DNA of 64,000 nucleotides from Stictocephala bisonia (GCA_035578905.1 JAQJVL010000176.1:1025501-1089500); one strand, 5' to 3'. Numbered from the stretch's first letter, positions 1 through 11,170 are shown. Notes: generated from the sequence alone by a model not told the origin. Translations and numbers: made by a program.

Positions 1-163
1 AAATCTCTTCTAATTGATAACACAGTTTATAGTTATGAAGAATTTTATGATAAGTACCAACATTAATGTGTTTTAACTTAGATATTTATAGCTATAGCAG
101 ACTCTATTCAATGTACTCAATTGTATGTATGTAATGAATAAAGATATTTTGAATCTTGAATCT
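1..163 (+). mobile_element. 3' end of a LINE (CR1/L2-like)
   Basis: The first 66 bases read as the C-terminus of a LINE ORF2, ending in a YSYEEFYDKYQH-stop motif. The same kind of ending (YS[IV]EEF) is seen in the LINEs near 23.05 kb and 39.5 kb. The 3' UTR that follows ends in AATAAAGATATTTT and a short direct repeat of GAATCTT, the microsatellite-like tail typical of CR1/L2-type non-LTR elements. The 5' part lies outside the window. No catalytic domain is present here. Confidence 0.7.
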
Positions 164-1445
164 TAAATTAGCAAGATAGATAATTAAAGGAAATAGCCTG
201 GCTGAAACACATATTAACCCTCAAATGGTTATCCATTGGTTTTCCGACGTTGATGTACAGGTCTGGTAGGTTATGCATTGGTTTTTCGATGACTAGAAAT
301 CGTTGTAAATAAACTACAGCAGCTGGCTTGTTTGTAGCGTAAATATTGCATATAATATATCGTTCCACTCTACTGTTCCTAAGCTATCACTTTAGACGAT
401 TTATTTCGTTCTCTTTGTATAATTCTATAATTTGTTTACAAAATGTAGTTGCTCATACTACGTTGCAAAGACATTTTTACTGGTGTAATTATTAGGTTTT
501 ATGTATTTGTGGTATACATATATGTACATATGGTGCTATGTATTTATATGTACTAAAATAATAGCAAATTCTCTATAATTTGGCTATTTTGGAATTTTAG
601 ATAAAGTGTTTATGTAATTTGTAGAGAGGGTGCAAACTTTTGAAAATGTTTTTAATTTTGTTGTCTATGAAACCTTTTATTTACAAATTTCTTAGTAAAT
701 CAGTTGCAATATTTTATTTCTTATCCTCTGTTTCATACTGAACAAGAAAATATGCTACTTGATATTCTTTTCATTGTAAATTATAGTTTTATGATTTTTT
801 GAAATAAACACTGCAACACTAGCAAAACAGGCGTAACCGCAACAAGTGTTATGGTGAATCATTAGAGGGTAATAAGTTCACAGAATAACTCTAAAGTTCA
901 CGGAAGTTCATAGCTTGACTTCTAAATTTAATTCACGATATTGGCACTGTCCGAGTAAATGGTTTTTTTGTTCTGAAGAAGTATAAAGAGTTAGATAAAA
1001 ATGTTAATCTTAATTAAAAAAACTAAACTAAAATCTACAATAGACTAAACTGATTTTTTAAATAAAAATTAAATTGTTTTAAAGCAATAAAAAATGTTTT
1101 ATTCATGTCATGCTGTTATTTTTATTATATGTATCTAAAGACAAAATAGATATAGTAGTATATATTTTAACTCTATCAAACTCTATTCCTGTTCAGCAAT
1201 AAAAAGCAAACTGTTGGGATTCAGTATTACTGTTGAGTATAAAAGTGCAACACATATCCAATTACTGCTGAATATCCAGCCAATCCCAATTATTATTGGG
1301 ATCCAAAATCTTTATCTATAAGAAATGTTTTGAAAACCACTTAGCAACTAGGTGTTAAATTATAATCAAACAATAAAAACTGCAAACAAGTAAAAAAGGA
1401 CGACAAGCACATTAAAACAGTTATTGATAAATAAACCACAAAAGA
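164..1445. other. AT-rich intronic or intergenic stretch
   Basis: I see no gene, splice-bounded coding segment or clear repeat in this stretch. It probably belongs to the fourth intron of the ABCG gene, whose next exon lies off the left edge. Confidence 0.4.
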
Positions 1446-1713
1446 TGTGAAATCGAAATGTGATGGCTAAGTACCTTCGGTACTCCAATGAAGCAAACAA
1501 AAAAACCATACAAATAAATTGGAAAAATATGAATATGGATGAAAAATAAAATTCTTGGCGTTGGCGTTCAAGTGAGGTTTAAAAAAAGCCACCGCCAAGG
1601 ATTTTAATTTTCATCCATGTTCATATTTTTTCCAATTTGTTTGTATGGTTTGGTTTGTTTGTTTGTGTCATTGGAGTACCAAACATACTTAGCCATCCCA
1701 TTTTGATTTCACA
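1446..1713. repeat. Foldback element, ~115-bp inverted arms
   Basis: The left arm (about 1446-1562) and the right arm (about 1592-1713) are inverted copies of each other at roughly 88% by eye, separated by a spacer of about 25-30 bp. Both arms carry matched blocks such as TGTGAAATC, GGTACTCCAATGA and CATGGATGAAAA (with small differences). There is no coding potential. The structure fits a non-autonomous foldback/MITE insertion, or an RNA-forming hairpin if it is transcribed within the ABCG pre-mRNA. Confidence 0.75.
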
Positions 1714-1719
1714 TCCCAT

Positions 1720-1883
1720 CTGATTTTGATTTGACCCCAGTAGTATTTTATCAAGATGAAAATACTTTAGTTTTCCTCTTTAGACTAAAAGAAACATTTT
1801 TACCTAATTTCAGCTCTGTAGGATGATGGGAAGTGGGAGAATTAGTGATGTGTGAGTGAGGGCTTCTTTTAAATATAGAGATT
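1720..1883 (+). repeat. 3' part of an unclassified interspersed repeat
   Basis: This stretch is clearly similar to 52490-52649. It shares GTATTTTATCAAGATGAAAA, TTTCAGCTCT, GGAGAATTAGTGATG and GTGAGGGCTT, and both copies end in a TTTTATATATAGA-like run. It is a dispersed repeat whose class I cannot assign. The longer copy near 52.1 kb shows the likely head. Confidence 0.65.
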
Positions 1884-3117
1884 ATTCGTTTATTTCTTCG
1901 GATATCATCATCTTGGTATTTTTTCCCTCACGATAGTATCTTGCTTTTGATTTCTCTTCGCATGCTATTGGACGGCTAAAGCAGGAATAACACTTATTTC
2001 CATCACTTCTTGTTATTCTCAAAAAATGTGAAAAGGCTTGCATATAAGCAATGAAATGAAAAACATGCAAGGACAATGTCTGAGTACCTCCTAAGGCTGT
2101 TGGCACGTTGTATGACCGCTGTTTTGTACTATGTATCTTCACCAGGGAAAAACTAATTGATTTGGATTATGAGTTCCATGCATGTGGAATCGCTTACACT
2201 TTCCACTTAATCCAAATTCCAGGTTGAATATTTCTGAGATTTCAACTGGAATCTCCAAATCTTGAAGCTCATTCACCTATGGGAATTGTCGTGCATATAC
2301 TGGTTTCTTTTTATACTCACCACACCACAGATTAGTGAATATAAAACTATCAAACGAAAACAGTGGCGTCTTTCACTGTTTCTCACGAGTGTTCTAATGA
2401 CGTAGCATTTTTGTAGATTTAGATTCCAATTTAGTTAATTTCACATACAATTTCTTAGGTTATGCCGTTGGAACATATCCATGGATCCACAGTTCCAGTA
2501 AAAATTGCAAAAACAGAGCTATCTTGTTTTGAAAAATATATATATATATTAATGGAAAATACTTACCTATGTATTTATAGTGGGTTATGTTGGTGCATAT
2601 AACTTGTTGTTATTATTAAATTAAACGTTTGCCAGCTGTATGCTTATGGCTGAGATTTCCAACAAGAGCCGACCTCACCCGAATGTTGAACAAAAACCGA
2701 TGTAGAAAAATCCAATGGAGAAGACGAAAACTAGGGAAATAAAACCTTGTATCGTGAAATAATAGATCGTGATATCTTATTAACAAATGAACCAATTTAG
2801 GTCATCAACATGTCATTCGATTCCTAATAGGCATTTTGTGTAATGAAAGTGGTCTTTAATTGTCAAAATATTTTATACATTTCAGGATATTGAGTAAATA
2901 TGTTTTGGATATGTTTTGGACACGGCATTGCCTTTTTAATGTACTTAATTGAACTGTTTTTGATTATTTTTGTGCCTAACTTTTTTATGTACTTGGCACG
3001 AGACTCTAGTACGTCTCTTGATACAATGACCCATTTGTAATACAATATTTGTTCACGATTATGTTTAAGAATACTATATAAAATCTCTTTTTAGAACACA
3101 AACAAATAAATGGTTCC
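1884..3117. other. Intronic or intergenic stretch with no recognised gene
   Basis: This stretch is AT-rich and includes a short (AT)n run near 2540. I found no supported gene or splice-bounded exon on either strand. Short open frames here show no family resemblance. Confidence 0.4.
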
Positions 3118-3665
3118 AAAGAGGCACAAACTTTCCCCCATATTAAACACTAAAAAATCAAAACTTTTTTGATTGGACCTAATTTGATTTGTCCAGTTTG
3201 ATTGGACCTAAATATATTTTTTTTTTGCCATAACTAAAAACCTAGTCAAGTTAGAGACATGCGATTTTTACTGAAATATTTTAAATTGTAATGCACATCT
3301 TTCCTGAACATTTAATCAAAACTGTTAGAGCGGTTTTTGAGAAAATAAAATGTTTGTATGTTTTTGCCCATAAAAATAAAAAAAAAACTGAAATTTCAAA
3401 AAAGTGAAAAAATGTTCTAGAGATATTGGTTAAATACACCTACTTACCAAATTTTATAAAAATTTGGTACATGCTGGACCCTAAAGTGGATTTTTAGACC
3501 AACTTGTAAAAAAGTCTTTTTTGGACGATCACAATACTATGCTAACGCTTTTTTGGACTATGCTAACGCATGTGGGAGAAAGTAAAAATAGACCCCTCAA
3601 AATGATCAATGTTATTAATAGCAGTTAAACTACGATGGTGAAATGGGGAAAGTTTGTACTTTATT
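3118..3665. mobile_element. Candidate MITE with ~20-bp terminal inverted repeats
   Basis: The left edge reads CACAAACTTTCCCCCAT (around 3125-3141). The right edge reads ATGGGGAAAGTTTGT (around 3642-3656), its inverted complement with about one mismatch. The 500-bp interior is non-coding and A/T-homopolymer rich. That is the form of a non-autonomous DNA transposon. I could not find a convincing target duplication, so the exact ends and superfamily are open. Confidence 0.55.
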
Positions 3666-4140
3666 CCTAATAATATTAGATGAAGAATGTCAAGATAAAA
3701 TAAGAAATTTCTGTTGGTTATTGTAATTTTAGGCTGTAAGACTAATTTGTACCTTGCCTAAACAAAATGAGATGAGAAACAATTCCAGAATATTTTATCA
3801 GTAGTTGATCAGGATTAGTTTGAATTGAAACTCTATACTTTTTCCTCGGATAATTATATGTATATTTTCCTGTTTGCTTTTGGTTTATAATACATTGCTT
3901 TTGGCACAATAAATTCAGGCCTCTATGCATTAAAAAGAATGTACAGCCTTTGCAGTCAGCAAATATTGAAACTGATTTACTTTTCGTACATTCATTCACA
4001 CATTTCGTATGGCATCTCCTTATATGGAAACACATCCAATAAAAATCTCAACAAAATTCTAGTTTAAAAAAAATCAATAAGAATAATTATTGGATTAAAA
4101 CCTCTTAACTCAGTCAAATCTAACTTTAAAACATTAAATA
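3666..4140. other. No recognised gene
   Basis: AT-rich sequence between the candidate MITE and a LINE 3' fragment. Nothing could be supported here. Confidence 0.35.
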
Positions 4141-4141
4141 T

Positions 4142-4684
4142 ATTAACCGTGTATGGACTCTACATTTTAAACTCTATTATGTACATAAAAGAACATGGCA
4201 AGGAGCACTCTTCTCATGGACACAATACCAGGGGTAAGGGTCTCATCACATAACGACACAATCTAGAATTGTATAAAAAAATGACAAGCTACTCTGGTTA
4301 AAAATTTCTGCAAATGCTTCCTTGTAAATTAAAAAACATCCAATCAAATAAAGTATTTAAGAAAGAATTAAAAAAGTACTTAATCAATATCGCTCCATAT
4401 ACGACAGTTGAGGTATTTGAGACAGCTAAATAATAGTATAATTGTGGATAGAAATAATGATGTAATTTTGAAAAACATAACATTGTTATAAAGTATTACA
4501 AAATTGTAGACCTTTAGAAGAACATATTCTAGTTCTAAGGTTTTTAAGGTTTAATAGTTTAATAATATAGTTTAATAAGGTTTAATAGTTTTTAAGGTAA
4601 CATTTATATTATCATAATATCATATGACACTATTCTTAGAATACTATGCAAACTTTGAATAAAGAATATTTGAATTGAATTGAA
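4142..4684 (+). mobile_element. LINE 3' fragment (CR1/L2-like)
   Basis: Conceptual translation gives the C-terminal region common to these LINEs. In order it shows SIMYIKEH, a HGHNTRGKGL block (the H..NTR motif), LYKKMTSYSG, LPCKLKNI and FKKELKKYL, then a stop near 4428. One in-frame stop interrupts it. The 3' UTR ends with TTTGAATAAAGAATATTTG and a short GAATT repeat tail. It is a dead, heavily 5'-truncated copy. Confidence 0.65.
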
Positions 4685-4699
4685 AAAAAGGAAAAAAAA

Positions 4700-4860
4700 C
4701 CCTGGCTGTTGTCTTATTAATAAATTGCCCTTTCTGAGGAACAGTTGAACTCAGATAGTAACCAGACTACACTCATCCACACTCATCCTACACTCATATA
4801 ACCATTCATAGTCGCCTTAAAATACCAACAACGTTGTATCGGCGTCTCATATATAAGAAT
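4700..4860 (+). mobile_element. SINE-like repeat, GGCGTCT family, copy 1
   Basis: It shares the family blocks CCCTGGCT, CTTATTAATAAAT, TCTGAGGAACAGTTGA and ACTACACTCATCCACACTCATC, and ends with TCGGCGTCTCAT. Seven other copies lie near 6.8, 26.5, 32.1, 41.5, 50.3, 52.8 and 53.3 kb in both orientations. The end with GGCGTCTT plus an A/T-rich tail is taken as the 3' end. This copy abuts the Tc1 relic that follows. Confidence 0.6.
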
Positions 4861-4861
4861 A

Positions 4862-5810
4862 ATGGAAGGTGCTAGATGGGTTTTGTCAGACGATGATGTG
4901 GAATCGATACCAGCAGGAAGGTATACTCCACAAAAGAAAAGGGCAAGGCCACTCAAGGTCCACTACGCACTTCAGGACCGGCTCTTACAAATTACTGCAC
5001 TACGTAATCATCATTTTATTCTGCAAGAGAACTTCAAAATTACTTAAATAAAGCAACTGGAACTGTTATCTCTGATCTGACTATCCAAAATCAACTTATA
5101 GAGGTTGGATTCAGGTCCCAAAGACCTTTCGGAGTATCACACTTATCCACAAGACACAAAAAAGAAAGGTTGCAGTTTGCAAGGAAACACAGGCATTATT
5201 AGCTAAGGCATTGTTGAGAAGTACTGTTCTCTGATAAATAAAAGTTTGCACTTTTTAGTAATGATTGTTGCACCAGAGTATGAGAAGGCGGAATGAATGA
5301 TTTATTAAATATTGCCTTGCTCCCAATGTTCTGTTTGGAGGTTGTTCTCTATTAGTGTGGGGTGTAATTTCAATTGACAATAGAACTGAGCTTTTAATAA
5401 CCAGTTATGGCACTTTAACAAGCCAGCACAACGTACATTCATACATTCATGTTTGTCCGAGAGAAAAATATGGTGCCCCATATTTTGTGTTTACACAACA
5501 TTGAGCTCGTCCTCATTCAGCAAGATTTATTTTGCAGTACCTAGACAAGCTCAATATACAAGTATTGGACTGACCTGTATGCAGCCCAGACCTAGACCCA
5601 ATTGAGCACATATGGGATTAGCTGGGATGCAATATACGTGGCAGGCAGAACCAACCAAGAACCTTGGATCAGCTGGAAATGGCACTACGGGTAGAAAGGA
5701 AGCGATCACCTCAAGAGAGCATCAGGAGACTCATTAGAAGTATGCCTCGATGTATGCAAACAGTTATTTCATTTAGAGGTGTAATACAAGATGTTGAAAG
5801 TAAAAATTAA
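4862..5810 (+). pseudogene. Dead Tc1-like (Tc1/mariner) transposase
   Basis: Reading across frameshifts and stops gives Tc1-family blocks in order. First are an N-terminal DNA-binding remnant (DRLLQITALRNHHF; LNKATGTVISDLTIQNQL; VGFRSQRPFGV) and the start of the catalytic domain (FSDK-stop-KFALFSND). Next come a WG-like core, then QH-stop-ARPHSARF and the CSPDLDPIEHIWD block, which keeps the third acidic residue (Glu). Last is the C-terminal LIRSMPRCMQTVI. The second catalytic position, normally Asp in a DNARPH motif, is His followed by a stop. The gene is therefore inactive both by frame and by active site. I could not identify terminal inverted repeats. Confidence 0.8.
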
Positions 5811-6299
5811 AAGGCAAAATAATTTTGTGTTAATTTAATTGATAATTTTATGAGTAGTTTCTAATTTAGATTTAGTCCTAGTTAATGTATTTAAATATCC
5901 GTATCTGAATAAAAAATTTCAAAAATGAAAAAACATGTAAATTCCTTTTGGTTTCGAATGACCTTTCAAATCTACATAAAAAGGAAATTTTACATCTAAC
6001 CATTTAAAAGATACAATAAGTAATAAATGTAATCTTCTGTGGAGCGTATGTTATCTGGGAATATATAAATAATGCGTTGATTAATATGGTCTGGTAGCGA
6101 ATGAACCCAATAACTTCTGATCCTTGTCTTTCAGCTTTCCTTCAATATGACATGGTGAGAGATATTTATACAACTTTGGTTGCTGTCTGTTGCTGAGTAT
6201 TAAGAACCAGACTGGTCAAATTACTGATGTCTGGCCATGTCATTAACTGCTTATCTCCAATATTTAGTGGCTTAGCGTACGAAAATTACTTAATGAAGA
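5811..6299. other. No recognised gene
   Basis: AT-rich sequence directly downstream of the Tc1 relic. It may include its 3' end, but I did not find a matching inverted terminus. Confidence 0.3.
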
Positions 6300-6630
6300 C
6301 AGCCATCAAATTATATTGAAGCTTAGATCTCCAATTCAAGTTTAGATTCATTTAATAAAACGGTTCATTCCCTTAACTTACTAATTTTGAATCTTTAAAG
6401 TAAGCATTTCCCCTATGGAGAGTCAGCAAAAAGCTTCAACTCCATGCATTACAGAAGAAATCTGTCATTAATGATGAAAAAGAATGGGACTCAACTTTCC
6501 ACAGAGCTAAACAAAATAATGTTGAGAACCCTTTTTATATTGTCAACATTGTTTTATTTAGCTCTGTAGAAAGCTGAGTCCCTTTCCTTTTCACCATTAA
6601 TCACAGAACTCTTCTGTAATGCATGGAATT
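6300..6630. repeat. Repeat ending in an ~85-bp inverted repeat
   Basis: Positions 6442-6526 and 6545-6626 are inverted copies at about 88% by eye. Both arms contain CCATGCATTACAGAAGA, and both carry an ACAGAGCTAAA block. The left flank and left arm (about 6340-6520) are also similar to 11550-11720, sharing ACTAATTTTGAATCTTTA, GAGAGTCAGCAAAAAG and CAGAGCTAAA. It is therefore a dispersed family of which one copy has become palindromic. The class is unknown. Confidence 0.65.
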
Positions 6631-6825
6631 AATTTCTATTTAACGGGAAAGGTGGCACATGGAAGATTACTCTGGGTTTTTAGTAACGTGAGCGGTGGCA
6701 AACGGAGAAAAGCTCCGTGCTGTTAGGTGAACAACTGTTAAACGAAAGTAAATGTGCAAGGGGATAAAAATAGTAGTTTGAAGTTATTCCAGGAAAGTGA
6801 TTCGTGAGGTACACGGAGTTTGGAG

Positions 6826-6940
6826 ACTGTACACATTCGCTCATCTACACTCATCACACTCATTCGAAATCGATATTCGCCCATATCTTGACGATCGGCG
6901 TCTTATGAATAAATAAAAAAATAAATAAAATAAAAAAAGT
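6826..6940 (+). mobile_element. SINE-like repeat, GGCGTCTT family, copy 2 (3' part)
   Basis: This is the cleanest 3' end of the family. It shows CATCTACACTCATCACACTC, CGCCCATATCTTGACGATCG and GGCGTCTTATGAATAAAT, followed by an A-rich tail with AAATA units. It is 5'-truncated, joined to unidentified sequence at about 6640-6825. A retroposed tail of this kind supports a SINE or short LINE origin. Confidence 0.6.
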
Positions 6941-7079
6941 AGACCACAAAGCATGGTAATCATTTACATTTATTTATACACACGGAGGAAAACTCTGTAA
7001 TGCTACCTCTGGAGGGTTAATATCTCTGATATATTTATTTAATCGTTGAACTTATAAGTATTAATTTGTAATTACTCAC

Positions 7080-7197
7080 TTGTATCCGGCTAGTACATTG
7101 AGTAGGGTACTCTTGCCTGATCCAGATGGTCCCATGATTGCTGATAACTTATGAGAAAGAAATGATCCAGAAAGTCCTGATAAAATTCTCTTGGAAC
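7080..7197 (-). CDS. ABCG-type ABC transporter, Walker A exon (exon 4)
   Basis: This exon encodes the start of the nucleotide-binding domain of an ABCG half-transporter, an ATP-driven membrane exporter of lipids or sterols in characterised ABCG1/4 relatives. The 118-bp exon reads [20 protein letters not shown] and then [18 protein letters not shown], so the Walker A P-loop GPSGSGKST is complete, with the lysine and Ser/Thr that bind ATP and Mg. It is bounded by an acceptor (TTTGTAG) and a donor (GTGAGT). Its phase matches the exon at 13.1 kb exactly: a split glycine codon G|GT at the 5' side, with AA carried over at the 3' side. Residues here fall at about 74-111 of the predicted protein. The next exon (Q loop, signature motif, Walker B, membrane domain) is not in the window. 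The family assignment is firm; the exact ABCG subgroup is inferred. Confidence 0.93.
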
Positions 7198-7917
7198 CTA
7201 CAAACAACAAAAAAATCAAGTAAAATTATCGATCTTTGGGTTAATTAGTAGAAAATGACAGTTTTAATTATGTAGGGTCTATGAACAATTGTTGACTTAT
7301 TATTTAAATTAAACTCCTAAAAATAACAAATTCAAAACATTTTTATATATAAATACATATTCTGGGGAGATCAGCCCTTTGAGGGTAAACAGCGGATTAC
7401 TACGCCGTAAAAATATACTTCTTTACATCATTAAAATAATGTGTTTCACCACTGTAATTCATATCATTACAATCTACATACAATGGTCTTCAATATAAAA
7501 TTATTTTTATTGCATAAATGTATGCATATCGACCAAAGGTTAAGGTTACAATAGGTTAATAGTATGTGTCTATATATAACAATACACAAAGTGTCTTACA
7601 AGGATTTTTACAAAAAGTGCTGTGAAACTGTCTTTATAAAATCTAATAATACTTGGACAGTGTGTGCATAGTAACATAAAATTTAGTAAAATGGACCGGA
7701 TTTGGCCAACAGATTTTTTTTTCAGTGTACTTATTTGCTTAGAATATGAAAAAAATAAAAGAATCAAACTTAAGTCTATGTATTTCTGTAATGAAAATTT
7801 ATTTTCACCGCATGTTGTGATTTTTAATTTCCCATGACAAAGCATAATTTTTTATGAACAATTTAAAAATAATTACTCAATGATTGGTCGATAAATAACA
7901 AAGATATACATTTTTTT

Positions 7918-8019
7918 CTAAACTGCTGCATTTTTGTAAATTTCCTCTAGCACTTCTTGCAAAGCCAATGGTAAAAGTCCTGGGCCCTTCTTGCATATCA
8001 AATCAAAATAAACTTGGCC
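7918..8019 (-). CDS. Candidate terminal exon of an unidentified gene
   Basis: A pyrimidine-rich acceptor (TTTATCTCTTTAAG) is followed by 33 codons and a TAG. The peptide starts GQVYFDLICKKGPGLL and continues PLALQEVLEEIYKNAAV. Codon usage and composition look coding, and the frame is also open for about 20 codons upstream of the proposed acceptor. It lies on the same strand as the ABCG gene but inside its third intron. It enters in phase 0, whereas ABCG exon 3 leaves in phase 1, so it is not a simple alternative ABCG end. The spacing of hydrophobics around a KKGP-turn faintly recalls a death-fold (CARD-like) helix pair, but that is a guess. It could also be a transposon-derived or pseudogene scrap. 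Confidence 0.35.
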   Translation of the reverse strand, partial: GQVYFDLICKKGPGLLPLALQEVLEEIYKNAAV

Positions 8020-8169
8020 CTTAAAGAGATAAATAAATTGTTTTATTCCTTCATGAAAATTAAACTTACTTAATTTATACTAATTAATCTATTATAGAAA
8101 CAAAACAAATGAGATGTATAAGAATAGTAAAAATTAAATTTATATTTGTTCGTTTTTTCCTAATCTTAT

Positions 8170-9625
8170 TCACAACACCGAGCAATGCTAGGTTTTAGCA
8201 CCTGCAGTCATTTGGTTGAGAAAGTATCACTTAAGCGCCGCCAGAAACTGGGCCCAGTTCTCCGTTGTTTTCTGATAATCAGGTAAAGAATTGCAGGTTC
8301 GACAAGCAGAACTGTAAATGATTTAGTGAATTTTGCAGTTCTGTGGTGATCTATGCAGAGGGCGGAGTTGCTAGAACAATTCTCCTTTGCCCTTCTTTTG
8401 GTCACAAATTCGAAAATATCAGACAAATACCGATGGATAAAGTAATACATTTATTTGTTACCGTCTTAATTTGTTTTTCTTCAAGATTGAGAGTCTGAAG
8501 TAGTAAGACGTAATGTGATTGTCTCTTTGAAGCTCAAGCACATAGAGTATGCAGTAGATTTGTGTACTTTGAAGGTTTGTATTCAAACTTTAAATCACGT
8601 CATTGATTATTGTATTGAAATAGTTCAAATGAGAAAGAGCTAGGCCCTTTATAAACTTGAGTTTAATTTGAAATCCTTTTCATTTTCTTAATTGTAAATA
8701 TTGCAACAACAACCTTATTACAGGTATTTCACAACTTCTTCAGTCCATCCAAGTGTATTGTTTATAATCAATCCAAGGCTCTTGACTTTGCTTTGGTATG
8801 ACAATGAAATATTGTTTACTATGATTTTGGGAATGCCTAGGGTCATTGGGTGGGGGTGCCTTTTCTAGGTTTAGTTTTAGTCCATGTTCACATGGCAAAG
8901 TTAGAGTATTATGTTGTCATTAATTCAAGCTATTGTTTTGTTTAGGTTCCTAACTTTAAAGTTAGTATATATTTGTAAGTTGTCAGTAAAATAATGACAT
9001 TTAGCATTGAGCAATAGAGTGTTATGTCATTAACAAAAAATTAGAGGGTACTGGGCCCAAAATTTATTTCTATGGACGACCAATAACTGTCAACCAGTCA
9101 GAAGTTAGACAATAAAACAGAATTCACACATATACATACTCCCTCCCACATACACATACACTCCTCCCACCATATAAAGCACTTTTAGAAAAACCAATAT
9201 TTTCAGTTTTTATTATAGAGTATTATAATTAACTGCGTTGAAGGATTTGCTGAAATGAAATAAGGTCAGGATTATGCACTGACCACACGATTCATGGCAA
9301 ATATAATATCATCAGTTACCCTAGAAGGGCTGTTTCAGTAATACTTTTTTATCTAAAACCAAACTGGTAGCCGTTTAAATTATAGCGTGAAGTCAAGTAA
9401 TCAGATATTTGGAAATTACCAATCTTTCAAAAGCTTCAGAAAGAACTGGTAATATACTGATAGGTCTGTAGTTTTGTGAGAACGAAGGGAACGGGATCTT
9501 ATTTAATGAACTAAGTAATGCAAACTTCCACTCCTCAGGAAATCTACATAGGCTATTTGTGATGATTTATTGAAAATCGGTGTCAAAACTAGAATATTTA
9601 TAAACAAAACATCCTTAACAAGTGA
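8170..9625 (-). pseudogene. Dead LINE with reverse transcriptase relic
   Basis: Read on the minus strand across many stops, this gives the order expected of a LINE ORF2. It begins with FPEEWKFALLSSLNKIPFP and SQNYRPISILPVLSEAFERL (RT fingers), then a degenerate FQ..FNAVNY palm start. These are followed by a decayed (F)TDNLQIY in place of the usual YADD active site, and CEHGLKLNLEK. At the C-terminal side, near 8210-8450, are a thumb-like block and RRTGPSFWRRLSDTF. It is heavily degraded, with no intact ORF. The clade cannot be fixed from what is left. Confidence 0.6.
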
Positions 9626-10940
9626 TACAGTTACAAGATCATGTTAAATTAACATATGTATTTGCTTTTACACTTACTCACTATGGTTTAAGGGGTTTCA
9701 TTCATATTGTGGGCAAAGAGGATTTAGGCACAGAGAGTGTGTAGTAGTATGACATACTTTTGAGAGCCGTTGAGTCACCATTTTACCTACTATCCTAACA
9801 TGACACTTGTATGCTGTTTGGTCCTTTTAGTATAGTTTCTGTAATAACAAATTTATTTATCTGACTAAAACGTTTAAAACATTCACAGCCTTCTTAGTTA
9901 GACTTGATTATATTTGAACCAGTAAATTTTTCTTGTACATAAAGTTTTTTTTAATACACTATGCTACTTACCCATTGGAAGGAAGGAGGAAAGATATCTG
10001 TGTTTATACTGATTAGAAATCAACGTTTGGTGCATGGATTTAATCAACATATAATCTTTCATTCATTGCAAAAAGAAAACAAAGTGACCTTGATTCTTCT
10101 ATATAATAGGTCTTAGTAAACGTATTCTTTTTAGAAAATTTAACAGGGGCTGATAGTTAAATAAACATTAGGATTACCAAGGAGTTGACATTTTTACCAA
10201 GACTTTTATCTAAATGAATATATCATAGGACTAATGTTGATCAATTCAGTATATTTCTAATATATTGTTAAACAATTTATACACATTTCTTTCTCTATAA
10301 AGTTATCTGACTCAGCAGTAATCTGACTAGGACGTAAGTATTTAATGTGAAGAGGTTAAAAGCTTTTATAGGCTTTTAGTAGTTAACTGCGAGGTCACAC
10401 AGTTTGCCAAACAGGTTTTGCTAGGAGTCATTAATAATTTTATGTCAAGACAACAGAGAGGAACAGGTTAAAGCCCACCTTGAGGTACATGATCTTTAAA
10501 GAAGTTTTTCATTTAACAAAACTATATAAATTATGAATACTCTGCAATTTTCCATGTTCAAATATGTGATTTTATTTACATTTTTGAACCCTGATTAAAC
10601 TTCGATAGCATGCGCTGCGTACTAAGAGTCAGCACTTCTGAACGATTAATATTGTATACAAACTAATAATATGTAATGGCTGTGATTCCTAGTACATTGT
10701 CCCATATCCTTAATAAAAACATTAATTAGTTATGAAAAAATGTATACAACATTTAATGGCGTCAATGAGACCATAAACGTGGTCGCTCACTGCAATATAA
10801 TTTATTAGCAGACTGTCAGTCCGCACGTGTTACTCCGTGCTCTGTAATCGCAAGGCCACACTAATGGTTTTTAGTAGTGGACTCACAGTTCGTGTGACTG
10901 GAATTGTGTTATAGTTTACCTTGCGTGTACTGGAGGGTTA
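9626..10940. other. ABCG intron 3 sequence with no recognised gene
   Basis: This stretch lies between two LINE relics. I see no exon or structured repeat. A moderately GC-richer patch at about 10780-10930 resembles nothing I can name. Confidence 0.35.
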
Positions 10941-10944
10941 AAGA

Positions 10945-11170
10945 CTAGTATTCTTTCAAGGGATTTTCATATTTCTGGCAGTTCCCTCATAGCACAACAC
11001 CTGCAAAGGAACTGTGGATGTGTTGCTGTGTACATTAAAAGTAACCGGAAGGTAAAAATATTATTTTCAATACCTCAGGAGTATGCAGCAGGACTGGAAT
11101 TTATGTTATTTGAGGTCGGACTGTCTAGATCTGATGCACTTTTTTGCGAGGTTTGTTACCACTCTTAGAG
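10945..11170 (+). pseudogene. LINE endonuclease (APE-type) fragment
   Basis: The plus strand reads HISGSSLIAQHLQRNCGCVA, VYIKSNRKVKILFSIPQEY, AAGLEFMLFEVGLSRSDALF and CEVCYHS. This matches the pattern of the APE-like endonuclease of non-LTR retrotransposons: a glycine-rich GGGVAIYIKS-like block, then G-EF-x-(F/I)-E and a VYxxP-like strand. It is a short isolated piece with no catalytic DH in sight. It is opposite in strand to the surrounding ABCG gene. Confidence 0.5.

Noticed and set aside
4862..5051. Two overlapping small ORFs as independent genes
   Set aside because: One of them is the N-terminal remnant of the Tc1-like transposase and the other is its frame shadow.
8208..8450. 80-codon minus-strand ORF as a host gene
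   Set aside because: It fits as the degraded C-terminal part of the LINE running from 9.6 to 8.2 kb.
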